From: Pigoraptor vietnamica
Taxonomy: Eukaryota > Opisthokonta > Filasterea
Length of the DNA stretch: 15,233 nucleotides
Assembly (NCBI GenBank): GCA_943704525.1
Contig: CALSCQ010002745.1
Span: 1-15,233, forward strand
Reading direction: 5' to 3'
Position numbers and translations under genes: made by a program. The notes under the pieces are model-generated. The model was not told where the DNA came from and ran no database searches. It was given only the letters and a program-made list of their open reading frames with translations. The first letter of the stretch is position 1, and every line of letters starts with the position of its first letter. Below are positions 1 through 8,659 of the stretch, piece after piece.

Positions 1-94
1 GGGGGGGGAAGGATTAATTGTATGCTCTTTGTTCCCCAGCGCAATTAATGATAAATTGTCAACGAAAATTTGGCGTGGCGCGCCGTCCACTCAC

Positions 95-424
95 GTCTGC
101 AGGACCTTGTCCAGTACAGACGCGAACCGTCCGGGGACCCGTGGCTGCAGTACGTGCTCGCCGAGGAGGGCGCCTTGGTTGGGGAGAACGTTGTTCCCCC
201 TGCATTGAACGGGATGCACTTCGTCTCCGGAACCTTACACTTGGGATCAAAGGGCTTGTCCTGGGTGGCGTAAGTGAGCGTGCACTTTGTCGTAAACGGA
301 TAAAGGCTTGTCGCGTCGCCGTTGCAGTTGCAAAAGCCGCCGTACATCCCGTTGCGCGTGGTCCTCCGCTCGCAGTCAGCATTCGCCTGGGCGTACTGGC
401 AGTAGCATTCTGTCGCATATGTGT

Positions 425-482
<58 letters not shown>

Positions 483-1703
483 TCGTGTGTGTGCGCGCGC
501 GTCGTGCGTGCGTATGTGATAATGGTTGTGCGGTTTCAGGAAAGGAAGGATGAGGTGGCGTGTAAGTCTCACGGACACATGTTGCATACACCAACAAAGA
601 AGTTTGCAAAGCAGATAAGGATGGACCAAACGGCAACACGTGGGTCGACACGACACAGCGTGAGGCAAACAACGCGCACCTTGATCGCAGTTGTCGCCCC
701 ATTGACGCGGAACGCAGTAATCGCAGATTAGGCCGTCGTAGTTCTGGTCGCAGAAGCACTGGTAGGGGTGGTCCACGCAGTTGCCATGGTTGCAGCCAGA
801 GCGGCAGGTGGCTAAGGGAAGAGGGAGGTGCAGGAGCAGTCAGGTGTGTGTGTGGGTATACACGGCATCTGACCAAGGGGGAACCTCTTGCGAAAACACA
901 CACGCACGCACGCACGCACACACACCGCACACCACCCACATACACAAACGCACACACACACGTCCATCGTGCATACAAAGGCATCTTCACACTTGAATAT
1001 CGTAACACTAGTGTGCGTTCATGTAACCCATGCACGCATGGAGCAGTGGACGCCCACGCGAATAGTGTGTGTGCGCATGCGAACGGGCACAATGCTAGTT
1101 GAGTAAGGGGCATTCGTGTCGTTGCGCACGGTACAGGGACATTATACGGGCGTGGAGCGGACAACCAGGGCGGCAACTTACCCCAAGTGCAGTCGTCGAA
1201 CGGCCAGAACCCGTCATTGCAGTACTTTGCCTGCCGGTGGCAGTAGTGGTGCGAGTCGCAGCTCGTCCATAGCGTGTACCACTTGCAGTTGCTGAAGGAG
1301 GGCCAATGTGTCACAACGCACGTCGGTGGATTCACGTGCCGGCACGCCCAAGACTCGGCAGAGAGGATTCAGTCGCAAACGTTCGAGTTACAACCAAACT
1401 GCACACGTCTTTGCGTACACGCGGCACCCACCAGTCGTCACTGCGGTAGCTGCTGCACCCTCCCGCGCAACCGCGGTCTGCAATTCGAATTGGCATGAGC
1501 CACACAGGGGACATGCCCGGCTGAAGCACCCAAAACACGCACTCACCGCAGCCTTGATCGGGGCAATTCCACCAATTCCACGTGAACGTGTTATAAGACG
1601 ATCGCGAATTCGCCTCGCCTCGCACCGCCGTCGTGAAAACGGCGAATACTATGCAGGCGACGATGAGGACGCGGGAGCGCAGGCGTGCGCTGGACCACGC
1701 CAT
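95..1703 (-). CDS. Secreted Cys/Trp-rich protein with an EGF-like module (multi-exon, 3' part missing)
   Basis: I do not recognise the family. Proposed exons on the minus strand: 1703-1547, 1477-1419, 1353-1182, 811-680 and 409-95, then an intron running off the left edge, giving about 278 visible residues. The start ATG at 1703-1701 opens a clear signal peptide (SARLRSR, then a hydrophobic core VLIVACIVFAVFTTAV), so the product is probably secreted or a membrane ectodomain. Exons 1-3 are rich in Trp and Cys (WNWWNCPDQGC, later FWPFDDCTWG). Exon 4 encodes one EGF-like module: Cys at about 132, 136, 141, 148, 150 and 159, the classic spacing C-x3-C-x4-C-x6-C-x-C-x8-C. Exon 5 adds a further Cys-rich region. 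Donors at 1181 (GTAAGT), 679 (GTGCGC) and 94 (GTGAGT) and acceptors at 812 and 410 are clear, and all are phase 1. The 1477-1353 splices are uncertain: the acceptor before 1353 is a weak GAG, and 1291 is an alternative exon start. Confidence 0.72.
428..479. repeat. (GT)26 microsatellite in an intron of the EGF-like gene
   Basis: This is a perfect GT dinucleotide tract of 52 bp on the plus strand, so the minus-strand transcript reads CA. It lies inside the 270-nt intron 410-679, near that intron's 3' end. Confidence 0.95.
894..962. repeat. Interrupted CA/CACG-rich tract in an intron of the EGF-like gene
   Basis: CA and CACG units are mixed with short interruptions. The tract sits within the 370-nt intron 812-1181, the longest intron seen in the window. 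In the transcript of this minus-strand gene it reads GU/CGUG. Confidence 0.8.
1478..1546 (-). other. Intron 1 of the EGF-like gene, 69 nt, stop-free multiple of three
   Basis: The sequence starts GTGAGT and ends TTGCAG on the minus strand. It is exactly 69 nt and has no in-frame stop, so both the spliced and retained forms keep the reading frame. The spliced form joins PDQGC to DRGCAGGC. The retained form adds 23 residues, including one extra Cys. Strong splice signals favour an intron. Confidence 0.6.
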
Positions 1704-1924
1704 GGTGTGCCGCTCCGTCACATCAACCCCGTTCCCACTCCGCGCGTCGCGAAAATATCCCGAGTGGAGGAAAGCGCCGGCGATCGAAGTCTCGACAGTG
1801 GTTGGTGTTTTCTTGAAGCGAGACAGTGGGAAAATAAGCGCCATGTCGTCGCAGTACTGTAATGTGTGCGCGGCTTTGTATTGTGCGGGTGTGCTGATTT
1901 GCAGCCACGAAAAACGTCCGAACT

Positions 1925-1945
1925 CTCGCTAACCATTTCCATTGG
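1925..1945 (+). promoter_or_regulatory. Composite motif CTCGCTAA-N8-ATTGG, copy 1
   Basis: CTCGCTAA at 1925-1932 is followed after exactly 8 bases by ATTGG (reverse-strand CCAAT) at 1941-1945. The same arrangement recurs at 8399-8419 in the other divergent promoter region. Its function is not known. Confidence 0.4.
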
Positions 1946-2004
1946 TGTAAACATTCTTCCCACAATCTCGCTAAAAATCTGTTACGATGGTAGGAGAGGT
2001 GTGC

Positions 2005-2053
2005 TCCGATTGGCCGGTTCCACCGCTGTCTCTATTAATATCAGCCAATCGGA
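2005..2053. promoter_or_regulatory. Inverted pair of CCAAT boxes
   Basis: TCCGATTGGC at 2005-2014 and GCCAATCGGA at 2044-2053 are perfect 10-bp inverted arms separated by 29 bp that include TATTAATA. Each arm carries one CCAAT box, facing opposite ways, in a region that must drive two divergent genes. The natural reading is a pair of NF-Y/HAP-type sites; factor binding is inferred from the motif only. Confidence 0.45.
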
Positions 2054-2340
2054 TGCGCTCCGCAATTCGGGTGCCACCTTCCACTTCTGCTATTTCCGTG
2101 CACACAGGCGCTGCGTGCAGTCGCGGTCGCCACTCATACCTGTTTTCGCAAGATTAACCCCGTTCGCCTTTGCGGCATCCCACACACCAGTGGTCTCGTG
2201 TGCCACATCGGCCTCGGAACACACACTCGAAGCGCTGACATCCTTCGGAAAACTCATCACACTTCAACCCTTCAATAGTTGATGACATCCCGTTACTCCA
2301 CTGATGCATCTGTCAAAGCGCTAATCAGTCTCAATACGAC

Positions 2341-2356
2341 CGGGCGAACGCGCCCG
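2341..2356 (+). other. Short GC hairpin in the 5' leader of the carrier gene
   Basis: CGGGCG (2341-2346), loop AACG, CGCCCG (2351-2356) form a perfect six-pair all-GC stem ending 14 nt before the ATG at 2371. If transcribed, it could affect start-codon scanning, but it may also be chance in GC-rich DNA. Confidence 0.35.
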
Positions 2357-2370
2357 CGATTTGCCCCACC

Positions 2371-4261
2371 ATGTCGGCGGCTGCGACCATTCTTCCCGCC
2401 GTTAAGGCCTCGCTCAAAGTCGTGATCATGATGCTGTGCGGCTTTGTGTTGGCAAAGAAGAGCGTGCTGGACCCGACCACCTCCAAGAAGCTCGGCGTCC
2501 TGCTCGTCAACTGCCTCATCCCCGCGCTGCTGTTTGTGAAGGTGCGCATAATAGTGACCCAATGGCTCTATTGGTAGATTCGCTCACACGGCACCACAAC
2601 ATTGTATGCAGATCTCGGAGACGTTCACTGGCGACAACCCCATCAGCGAGTACGCAGGCCTCTTTGCGTTCGCGCCCATACTGGTGGCCGCCGGAATGGT
2701 ACGCAGCCCTCCCCCCATGTTCAGCCCCACGCCTTCTCTTCCTTTCTTCTCAGAAGCGCTAATAATCCTCAAATCATTTCGCTTCCGCAACTGTAGGTAT
2801 TAGGGCTCGTCGTGCATGTGCTGGCCGGTGCCCCGGCGGGCTACCGGCGCTTCACTGTCGCCTGCGTTGCGATCGGCAACTCGCGGTCGATGCCCTTGGC
2901 GCTCATCGGCAGCCTCGCGTACAGCATGTCGTCGTCGCTTGCGAGCAATTCCTCGGAGACACCCGCGGAGATTGAGTCGCGCGGCATCACGAGCGTGCTT
3001 GCCTTCAACACGGTCTCTACAGTGCTTACATGTGAGTGCTCGTCCGTTCGCCGCTCGGCAGCAGTCACTACCGTTGTTAGTTATTGGCGTCGAATCAATG
3101 TCTGACATGGCTATTGGCCCTTCCCTCGCAGGGACGGTACGTGCGTGGACCGGTCCATCGCACGGCAATGTGGCTGTACTAGTGTGGCTTGATAGTAGTA
3201 CGCAAATGTCGTGGTCGCCGTCGCTCACTTCGCGTCGTTCTTATTTCTCTTTACAGGTGGGCTACTATCTTCTCATGCCCACTCACGTAGCGTGCGACGA
3301 CCGGACGTCGCCGTCCTCTCCCCCCACAAGTCGTGGCGCTGAGGACGAGTCCAAGAAAATAGGGGGGCGCCTCTCCGCCGTCGTCATCCAACAAGAGTCG
3401 CCGGTGCTGGCCCGCCAGGCTGCCAATTCGCTCGGGTACGACAGCACCCGCGCCCCTCGCCCAGCCGAGACAGAGTCGTCGTTGGACATGGAGGCTCTCC
3501 TCAAGGCCGAGGACACGGTGTCGGAAGGCGACAGCGACGAGGAGCACGTGCGCCAGCCGCCCGAGACGCGAGTGGGCTGTGCGGCGTGCTTCCATCGCGC
3601 TTACGCATCGCTTTGTGCCACAAAGGTGCGCGTGGGGGACGTGCTCGCGCGCGCGTTCGCCTGCCTCCCGTCGCCCGTCCGCTCGGGATTGGCGCGCGTG
3701 TACGAATCGATTAATCCGCCCGTGGTCGCGGCGGCGCTTGGCCTGGCGTACGGGTTCATCCCTGGTGCGGCGGCGCTGATAACACGGCCTAGCACGTGCA
3801 CGACGGGCGACTGCGCGAGCCCCCTCGATTTCGTGGGCGCAACGTTGGAGACGCTCGGCGGCGCCGTGGTCCCCCTCATGACGATTCTGACGGGCGCGGC
3901 TGTGGCGAAGGGCGTTGGACGGCCGCAAAAGTCCCTCGCGCCGTTTGGGGAGGCGGACCCCGCGCCGGGGATATCGACCAAGTTGCTTGTGCTGATATGC
4001 GTGGCACGTCTCGCCGTCATGCCAGTCGTTGGCGGCGCCCTTGCGCTCGGCCTGAGAAAGGCCGGTCTCTTCGGGAGCGACCCGTTGATTGTGTTTGTGG
4101 CGATGCTCCAGTCGTGCACGCCGACGGCCATGCAGCTCAACGTCATTGCTTCGTCCGTCGGCAACAAGGAGCGCGACGTCGCCCTCACACAGTTTGTGCA
4201 GAGCCTCGCCGCCATCGTGACGGTCACCATCTCGATCTCGATCTTTGCGATGTTTCTCTAA
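2371..4261 (+). CDS. PIN-like / ECM3-type membrane transport protein (auxin efflux carrier family), 5 exons
   Basis: This is a polytopic membrane carrier of the Mem_trans family (plant PIN and PILS, fungal Ecm3), likely moving small organic anions across the ER or plasma membrane; the substrate is unknown. Exons: 2371-2541, 2612-2698, 2797-3031, 3132-3136 and 3257-4261, which sum to 1503 nt or 500 residues. The start CCACCATGT is a good Kozak context. The N-terminal half has about five membrane segments, including LINCLIPALL-like VNCLIPALLFVK and the family hallmark GNSRSMPLAL at about 113-122. A hydrophilic, acidic loop (about 177-317, containing SEGDSDEEH) follows. The C-terminal half has about five more segments, with INPPVVAAALGLAYGF near 318 and TPTAMQLNVI at about 454, another conserved family position. 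Family membership is firm; Ecm3/PILS-like rather than true PIN is my inference. The gene is head-to-head with the EGF-like gene and tail-to-tail with the PPR-like gene. Confidence 0.88.
3132..3136 (+). other. Five-nucleotide micro-exon (GGACG) of the carrier gene
   Basis: Exon 3 ends in phase 1 at an optimal donor (GTGAGT at 3032), while the last exon opens in phase 0 after TTTACAG at 3256. Joining them directly shifts the frame and reaches a TGA near 3341. Between them, CCCTTCCCTCGCAG ends at 3131 and GTACGT begins at 3137, bracketing only GGACG. Including it restores the frame and gives LTWTVGYYLLMP, matching the W-[ST]-x-x-Y pattern I recall at this position in PILS and Ecm3 proteins. The flanking introns are 100 and 120 nt. 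Confidence 0.75.
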
Positions 4262-4624
4262 GCGTGGTTGTGTGGGTAGAGGCCTGGCGCCTCACCCCCT
4301 CGTGCGTGCGTGTGCGTGTTGCGCGTGCTTGCGCGTGTGTTGCGTTTGCAGACGATGTGCCGACATTCGGCACGTGAGTGAAGAAAGGAGAATGGACGGC
4401 GCTGGACGCCGTCTGCACACAGGGTGACCGTGTGCGCATGCATCAGACCCCCCTCTCGCCGTTCCAATGACATGCGTTTTTGCTAAATTCGCTTTATAAG
4501 CGCACCAACGGCCGCCGCCCGCCCGCGGACCCAACGACCACGCACGCCACATGCAGCAGCGACATCACCGGGAAGCGCTGCGCCCACCCTCCCATATCTC
4601 ACACCCCGCGCCATTACACCAATT
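4262..4624. other. Convergent intergenic region (3' ends of carrier and PPR-like genes)
   Basis: These 363 bp lie between two stop codons facing each other. The left part (about 4300-4352) is rich in GTGCG/GTGTG. Two small hairpins follow at 4395-4435. I see no AATAAA on either strand, no ORF with coding character and no RNA gene. Confidence 0.6.
4395..4435. other. Two adjacent hairpins between convergent genes
   Basis: GACGGCG (4395-4401), loop CTGGA, CGCCGTC (4407-4413) form a perfect seven-pair stem. One base later, GCACAC (4415-4420) and GTGTGC (4430-4435) form a six-pair stem with a nine-base loop. Both work on either strand, so both convergent transcripts would carry them if they extend this far. 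Confidence 0.4.
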
Positions 4625-7600
4625 CTATTTCTGCTCCTCCGCAAGCCACGGGTCTTCGACGACATCCGCCTTCGCGGCCGCACGCACTTGCGCCTTCATC
4701 TTCGTTTGGCCGATCGTCTCCTCGAACGTGATGCTGCGCGCAAACTTGAACGGCCCCGTCCCACAGAATTGCGAGTAGTGAATAAATTCCTTGAGGAACT
4801 CGCGGCCCGGCTCGCCAAACTTCACGATCCCGGCACTCGCGAATTCCTCCGCCTTGAGCGCCACGTGCTCGTTAAAGACGCGCACGCACGCCTCGTTCAG
4901 CACGTCCTCCGGGCTCTCGAGTTCGTCCGCGCTCTTATGCTCCGTCGCGTCCGACAGAAACGTGAACTTCCGGGGCGTGTTGTTACTCAAATTCCAATTA
5001 AACTTCACCCTCTTGCTCAAAAACTGCACCGTCGTCGGTCGTCGTGGTGGCCACGGCGTCAACGTCGTGTCTGGTTGGAGTGCCCTCATCGCGTCCTCCG
5101 CGCGCGCCACATCCCCAGCGCTCGCTCCGTCCCCAACAACACCTGCGACCGCATCGGTGCGAATGTCCTGGTGCCCACGCGCAGCCTCACGCCGGTGCGC
5201 CCCCTGCGCTTCGGGGCGATTCGTGTTCGGTACGCCCTCCACACCGGCAGTTGGCGCGGACTGCACATCCGACGGGCGTCGCTCCGCGTGCGATACCGGG
5301 CCAGCAACTCCACCGGCGACACCCGCAGTATCACCCGGTAGAACGACATCGTCCTCGTCGGCAAACACGGGCGCAGATTGGGCCGAGCGATTCGCACCCG
5401 CCTTTGCGCGACGTGGCGCAAGCTCTGAGGGCGTGGGCGGAGTCGGCGGCCGAGTCGGCTTCGGTGGAGTCGGCGACTTCTCTTTTGTCGGCGCTTGCTG
5501 CGGCGTCGCGGCCCCGCTAGGCGGTTGCGACCGTTGCGCCTCTACGCCCTCCAAGCGAGACCGGACTGCGGGACGCGGTACGTCACTCGACGCTTTCGAT
5601 CCCTCCGCCGCTTTGCTGCGAGGCGGGACACGCGAGCACCCCCCGCCACCGGACGACCGCGTCGGGGAGGCCGTCGCGGGTTGCTTCGGCGGCTCAACCG
5701 CCGTGTAGTCGTCGATGCCCTCGTTCAAAAATGCCACTGCTCCGCCGACCTCTTGCAACTCTAATCGCTGCACACGACCGCCCGGTCCGACGGCGCTGTG
5801 CGAAGGCGGAAATTCGACGGGCGCGTTCGGTTCTTCCCCGCTCTTCCACTTCTTCCACACGGACCGAACCTCATCCCGCTGCACATCGCTGTCCACATCC
5901 AACACGCCAGCCGCTTCGATACCCCCCCTTTCACCGGCGAACAGCGAGGCGGCGGTGCGAGCGAGCTGTCCCATTTGATTCTCCAGATCCTGCAGCCGAC
6001 TGCGCGCCTCTGCAACAGTTGCCGCGCTCGTCTCCGACGTCTCGCTCTCGGCGTCGTCCGAAGAAGGCACCGTGTACCGGTACTGTCGCCGTGAGATGGT
6101 CACGTCCATACCCATCCGGACAGGCCCATGCTTGCCGGCGCGCGTCGCCTCGAAGTCGTCCGCGTCCATGCGCTGCGTGACCTTCGCTTCCTCCCTGGCC
6201 AGTTCGCTGCGCCGCCTGATGAGCTCCCTGCGCGTGGACTCCTTGTAGCGCGCCGCCATGAGGTACTCCTCGTGCTTCAAAAACTCGCCGCGCGCGTTCA
6301 GCTTGTCGCGAATCGACTGCAGGCGCTCGGGCGTGTACTCGCTAAAGACGAGGTTCAGCCTCGCTTCCATGCGACCCACGGCGTTCTTTGCGCCGATCAC
6401 TTCGTCCCGCCGCGCCATCTCCAGCAGCGTGTCCCGCTGTTCCCACACGAGCATCGGCGCCCACGAGACGAGCGCGTCAAACGACTCGGGGTCGCACGCG
6501 CGCACAGACGCCGCGATCGCCTCGAGGTGGAAGAGGTCGTCAAAGTGCACGCCGACGCACACCATGTTGATCCGCCCAAACTCGAGGAGCCGACGGCCGT
6601 ACAGCACGCGCCCGGACGTGTAGGCGGCCAAGACGTCGTGACGGGTCATGGAGCGAGGCACTACGGTCGGCCGCTGCGGGGGAGAGAGCGTCGATTCGGG
6701 CGTGGAGAAGAGGGGGAACACGCGGAACTCCCTGTCGATCCGAATGGCACCGCCGATCTTGCTGCCGTTGGGAAAGACGGAGCGCGCGAGCCCTATCAAC
6801 GCCGTCCGGCCAAACAGGTGCCCTCGCGCGTACGCCACCTCCGCCACCGCAAAGCACGTGAGCGCGTCGCCGGCGACAGAGAACGCGTCGACGAGCGCGT
6901 CGTACCGGCGGTTCACTTCGTACTTGACGTTCATAAGCAGAGAAGACGGGCCGCTCCGCCGGGTCATCTCGCTCAGGATGCGGTGGCCCATGTGGCCGAC
7001 CAGCTGCCCGACCCACAAAGCCACCGACGGGTTGACACTCATCGCGCAGCCCTTCATGACGGACAGCAATGCGCGCGGGAGAATGGGAACGTTCCATCGC
7101 CGCATGTGCTCGACAATCTCAAAGCACAGCCGCGAGTCGCCGTGCCTCCCCGCCACGCGGAGCGCGTGCATCAGCGCCCTCGGCGTGATCTTGCCCGGCG
7201 CGTTCGCAAACAGCGCGCGCACGAACGCCGCAAACTGCTCCGGCTGGTGCGTCCGGTCGAAAAAGTAGATAAGCGCCTGCTGCACGCGCTCCGACTCGAT
7301 CGACTCCCGGCCGAGCAAGCCCATGTCGTTGAGCTCCGCGATGCGGGCCGGCTGGTCCGCATGCGTGAGCGCGGCGACCATGGCGGCGGCATACTCCTCC
7401 AACCAGTGGATTCGATGCTTCCTTACAAAGCCGCCAAACTCGATCGCGAGGTCCAGTCGCTTCATCCTCCCGCACAGCTCGACGTACTCGGCCATAACAA
7501 CCTGCGGCCAGTCGCCCGCCTGCCCAAGGCGACGACTCAACTGGAGAACGCCAAACGCCGACTTGAAATCCTTCTCCTGTCGCATCATGTCGCAGTAGTA

Positions 7601-7918
7601 CAGGACCTCCGAGAGCGTGGGCCGTCCTCTCGCCACCGCCGCCTCCACCGCCTCGTTGCGCCGCCGTTCGCGAAACGGTTGAATCGTGGCAATGCCCGGC
7701 GGAAGAGGACCTTTCTGCAACGCATCGTACGCCGTGGTCCGGGATGTCTTGGTCCACCTAAAATCCTCCAGTTCGTTTTCGTTCGAATAATGGGCAACAA
7801 ACGTGGGAGCGCACGAGCATCGCGGCACGACTCTTCGCAGTCCACACGCAAGCGCGACGCCGGTCCATGCTTTGCGCGCGGCCGCACCCGTAAGGGAGGG
7901 ACGCAACGAAAGCGCCAT
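4625..7918 (-). CDS. PPR-like mitochondrial protein with long disordered linker and unknown C-terminal domain
   Basis: This is a single uninterrupted 1097-codon frame, ATG at 7918-7916 in a good context (GCTATGG) and stop TAG at 4627-4625. The leader MALSLRPSLTGAAARKAWTG is Arg-rich, lacks acidic residues and can form an amphipathic helix, as in mitochondrial presequences. Residues about 90-600 are helical. Near 241 (ITPRALMHALRVAGRHGD..) and 334 (NRRYDALVDAFSVAGDAL) they show 35-residue pentatricopeptide-like units, so an organellar RNA-binding role is plausible but inferred. A short heptad-like stretch at about 635-655 (EARSRLQDLENQMGQL) precedes a Pro/Ser/Ala-rich, probably disordered region at about 680-950 (with PTPPKPTRPPTPP). 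The last 145 residues (from about 953, KRVKFNWNLSNNTPRKF) are again ordered in composition and I do not recognise them. It is the only gene here without introns. Confidence 0.7.
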   Translation of the reverse strand: MALSLRPSLTGAAARKAWTGVALACGLRRVVPRCSCAPTFVAHYSNENELEDFRWTKTSRTTAYDALQKGPLPPGIATIQPFRERRRNEAVEAAVARGRPTLSEVLYYCDMMRQEKDFKSAFGVLQLSRRLGQAGDWPQVVMAEYVELCGRMKRLDLAIEFGGFVRKHRIHWLEEYAAAMVAALTHADQPARIAELNDMGLLGRESIESERVQQALIYFFDRTHQPEQFAAFVRALFANAPGKITPRALMHALRVAGRHGDSRLCFEIVEHMRRWNVPILPRALLSVMKGCAMSVNPSVALWVGQLVGHMGHRILSEMTRRSGPSSLLMNVKYEVNRRYDALVDAFSVAGDALTCFAVAEVAYARGHLFGRTALIGLARSVFPNGSKIGGAIRIDREFRVFPLFSTPESTLSPPQRPTVVPRSMTRHDVLAAYTSGRVLYGRRLLEFGRINMVCVGVHFDDLFHLEAIAASVRACDPESFDALVSWAPMLVWEQRDTLLEMARRDEVIGAKNAVGRMEARLNLVFSEYTPERLQSIRDKLNARGEFLKHEEYLMAARYKESTRRELIRRRSELAREEAKVTQRMDADDFEATRAGKHGPVRMGMDVTISRRQYRYTVPSSDDAESETSETSAATVAEARSRLQDLENQMGQLARTAASLFAGERGGIEAAGVLDVDSDVQRDEVRSVWKKWKSGEEPNAPVEFPPSHSAVGPGGRVQRLELQEVGGAVAFLNEGIDDYTAVEPPKQPATASPTRSSGGGGCSRVPPRSKAAEGSKASSDVPRPAVRSRLEGVEAQRSQPPSGAATPQQAPTKEKSPTPPKPTRPPTPPTPSELAPRRAKAGANRSAQSAPVFADEDDVVLPGDTAGVAGGVAGPVSHAERRPSDVQSAPTAGVEGVPNTNRPEAQGAHRREAARGHQDIRTDAVAGVVGDGASAGDVARAEDAMRALQPDTTLTPWPPRRPTTVQFLSKRVKFNWNLSNNTPRKFTFLSDATEHKSADELESPEDVLNEACVRVFNEHVALKAEEFASAGIVKFGEPGREFLKEFIHYSQFCGTGPFKFARSITFEETIGQTKMKAQVRAAAKADVVEDPWLAEEQK

Positions 7919-8112
7919 AGCGGCGCCGGCGGACAGCTCACGGCGACGGAGACGCCATGATTTTAGGAGAGCTCAACGCATTATGCGGAGGCGAAGTGAA
8001 TGTAACGAAACGCGTCCAGATGACGGCAAAATACAAAAACGCCGGTGCCCACCCCTGGAGGTATTTTTGGAGGTGCTTATGGAAGGCCGGTGCTTTGCAC
8101 GTGGTATGCGTG

Positions 8113-8231
<119 letters not shown>

Positions 8232-8324
8232 TGATGCATGTGTGCGTGATGTGTGCTCGCACTTCCACTGACATCCTTCATGACTGGCACACATGATGTT
8301 CCATACAAAAATATATGATAAAGA

Positions 8325-8337
8325 CCAATTTCATTGG
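8325..8337. promoter_or_regulatory. Palindromic CCAAT pair
   Basis: CCAAT-TTC-ATTGG places two CCAAT boxes back to back with a 3-bp spacer in the AT-rich part of the divergent promoter region. Confidence 0.4.
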
Positions 8338-8398
8338 CTCAGCAAAACGACAAAAAGTAGAAAAACATGTGTTCAGTCCGCTCAAATATATGCGAGAA

Positions 8399-8419
8399 CT
8401 CGCTAATGTATTTCATTGG
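8399..8419 (+). promoter_or_regulatory. Composite motif CTCGCTAA-N8-ATTGG, copy 2
   Basis: CTCGCTAA at 8399-8406 and ATTGG at 8415-8419 have the same 8-base spacing as the copy at 1925-1945. It lies 240 bp upstream of the nucleoporin start. Confidence 0.4.
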
Positions 8420-8659
8420 GTCAAAATATTTACGAGATTTCGGCAAATACTTGGCGCCACACGGCTGAATCGCCTCACATGTTCGTTCAAACGCAGATGT
8501 GCCAACATACATCAACCCCGTCCATTCCATATTATTCCCTCTAAGCTTGTATGCGCGCAGTGTGTGCGGAGTGGGAGAAGAAAGGCGGTGTCATTGCATT
8601 CGCAGCGCGTTGACCCCGTGCATCTTTGCCCCTTGGCCCGCGGCTCACACGGCGCCATC

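Larger units (their letters stand above)
1704..2370. promoter_or_regulatory. Divergent intergenic region between the EGF-like and carrier genes
   Basis: This 667-bp gap separates two start codons pointing away from each other, so it must hold both promoters and 5' UTRs. The stretch from about 1905 to 2060 is more AT-rich than the flanking coding DNA and holds three CCAAT-type boxes (ATTGG at 1941-1945, and CCGATTGG and CCAATCGG inside 2005-2053). The word CTCGCTAA occurs at 1925-1932 and 1967-1974. I see no convincing TATA box and no small gene. Confidence 0.6.

Noticed and set aside
13-49. Inverted repeat ATTAATTG / CAATTAAT
   Set aside because: The arms are short and AT-rich, inside an intron at the contig edge, with no supporting context.
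376-1140. Continuous minus-strand frame across the EGF-like gene
   Set aside because: It passes through two introns with microsatellites. Clear splice sites and the Cys spacing place the real exons at 1353-1182, 811-680 and 409-95.
2816-3256. Upstream part of the long plus-strand frame that continues into the last carrier exon
   Set aside because: It is in a different frame from the membrane-carrier exon 3 and gives Arg/Ser/Ala-rich non-membrane sequence. Only the part from 3257 onward is real coding sequence.
4264-4352. Possible 3' UTR intron ending at TTTGCAG
   Set aside because: There is an acceptor-like end but no convincing donor, and nothing can be gained from coding frame after the stop.
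6128-7960. 610-codon open frame on the plus strand
   Set aside because: It is antisense to the PPR-like gene, has Arg/His/Val-rich shadow composition and no recognisable domain.
8041-8093. Nested short direct repeats GCCGGTGC and TGGAGGT in the PPR-like leader
   Set aside because: The copies are 7-8 bp, only two of each, with no further structure, so chance cannot be excluded.
8315-8659. In-frame N-terminal extension of the nucleoporin upstream of 8660
   Set aside because: This is AT-rich promoter-like DNA with CCAAT boxes, and the protein similarity starts only after the ATG at 8660.
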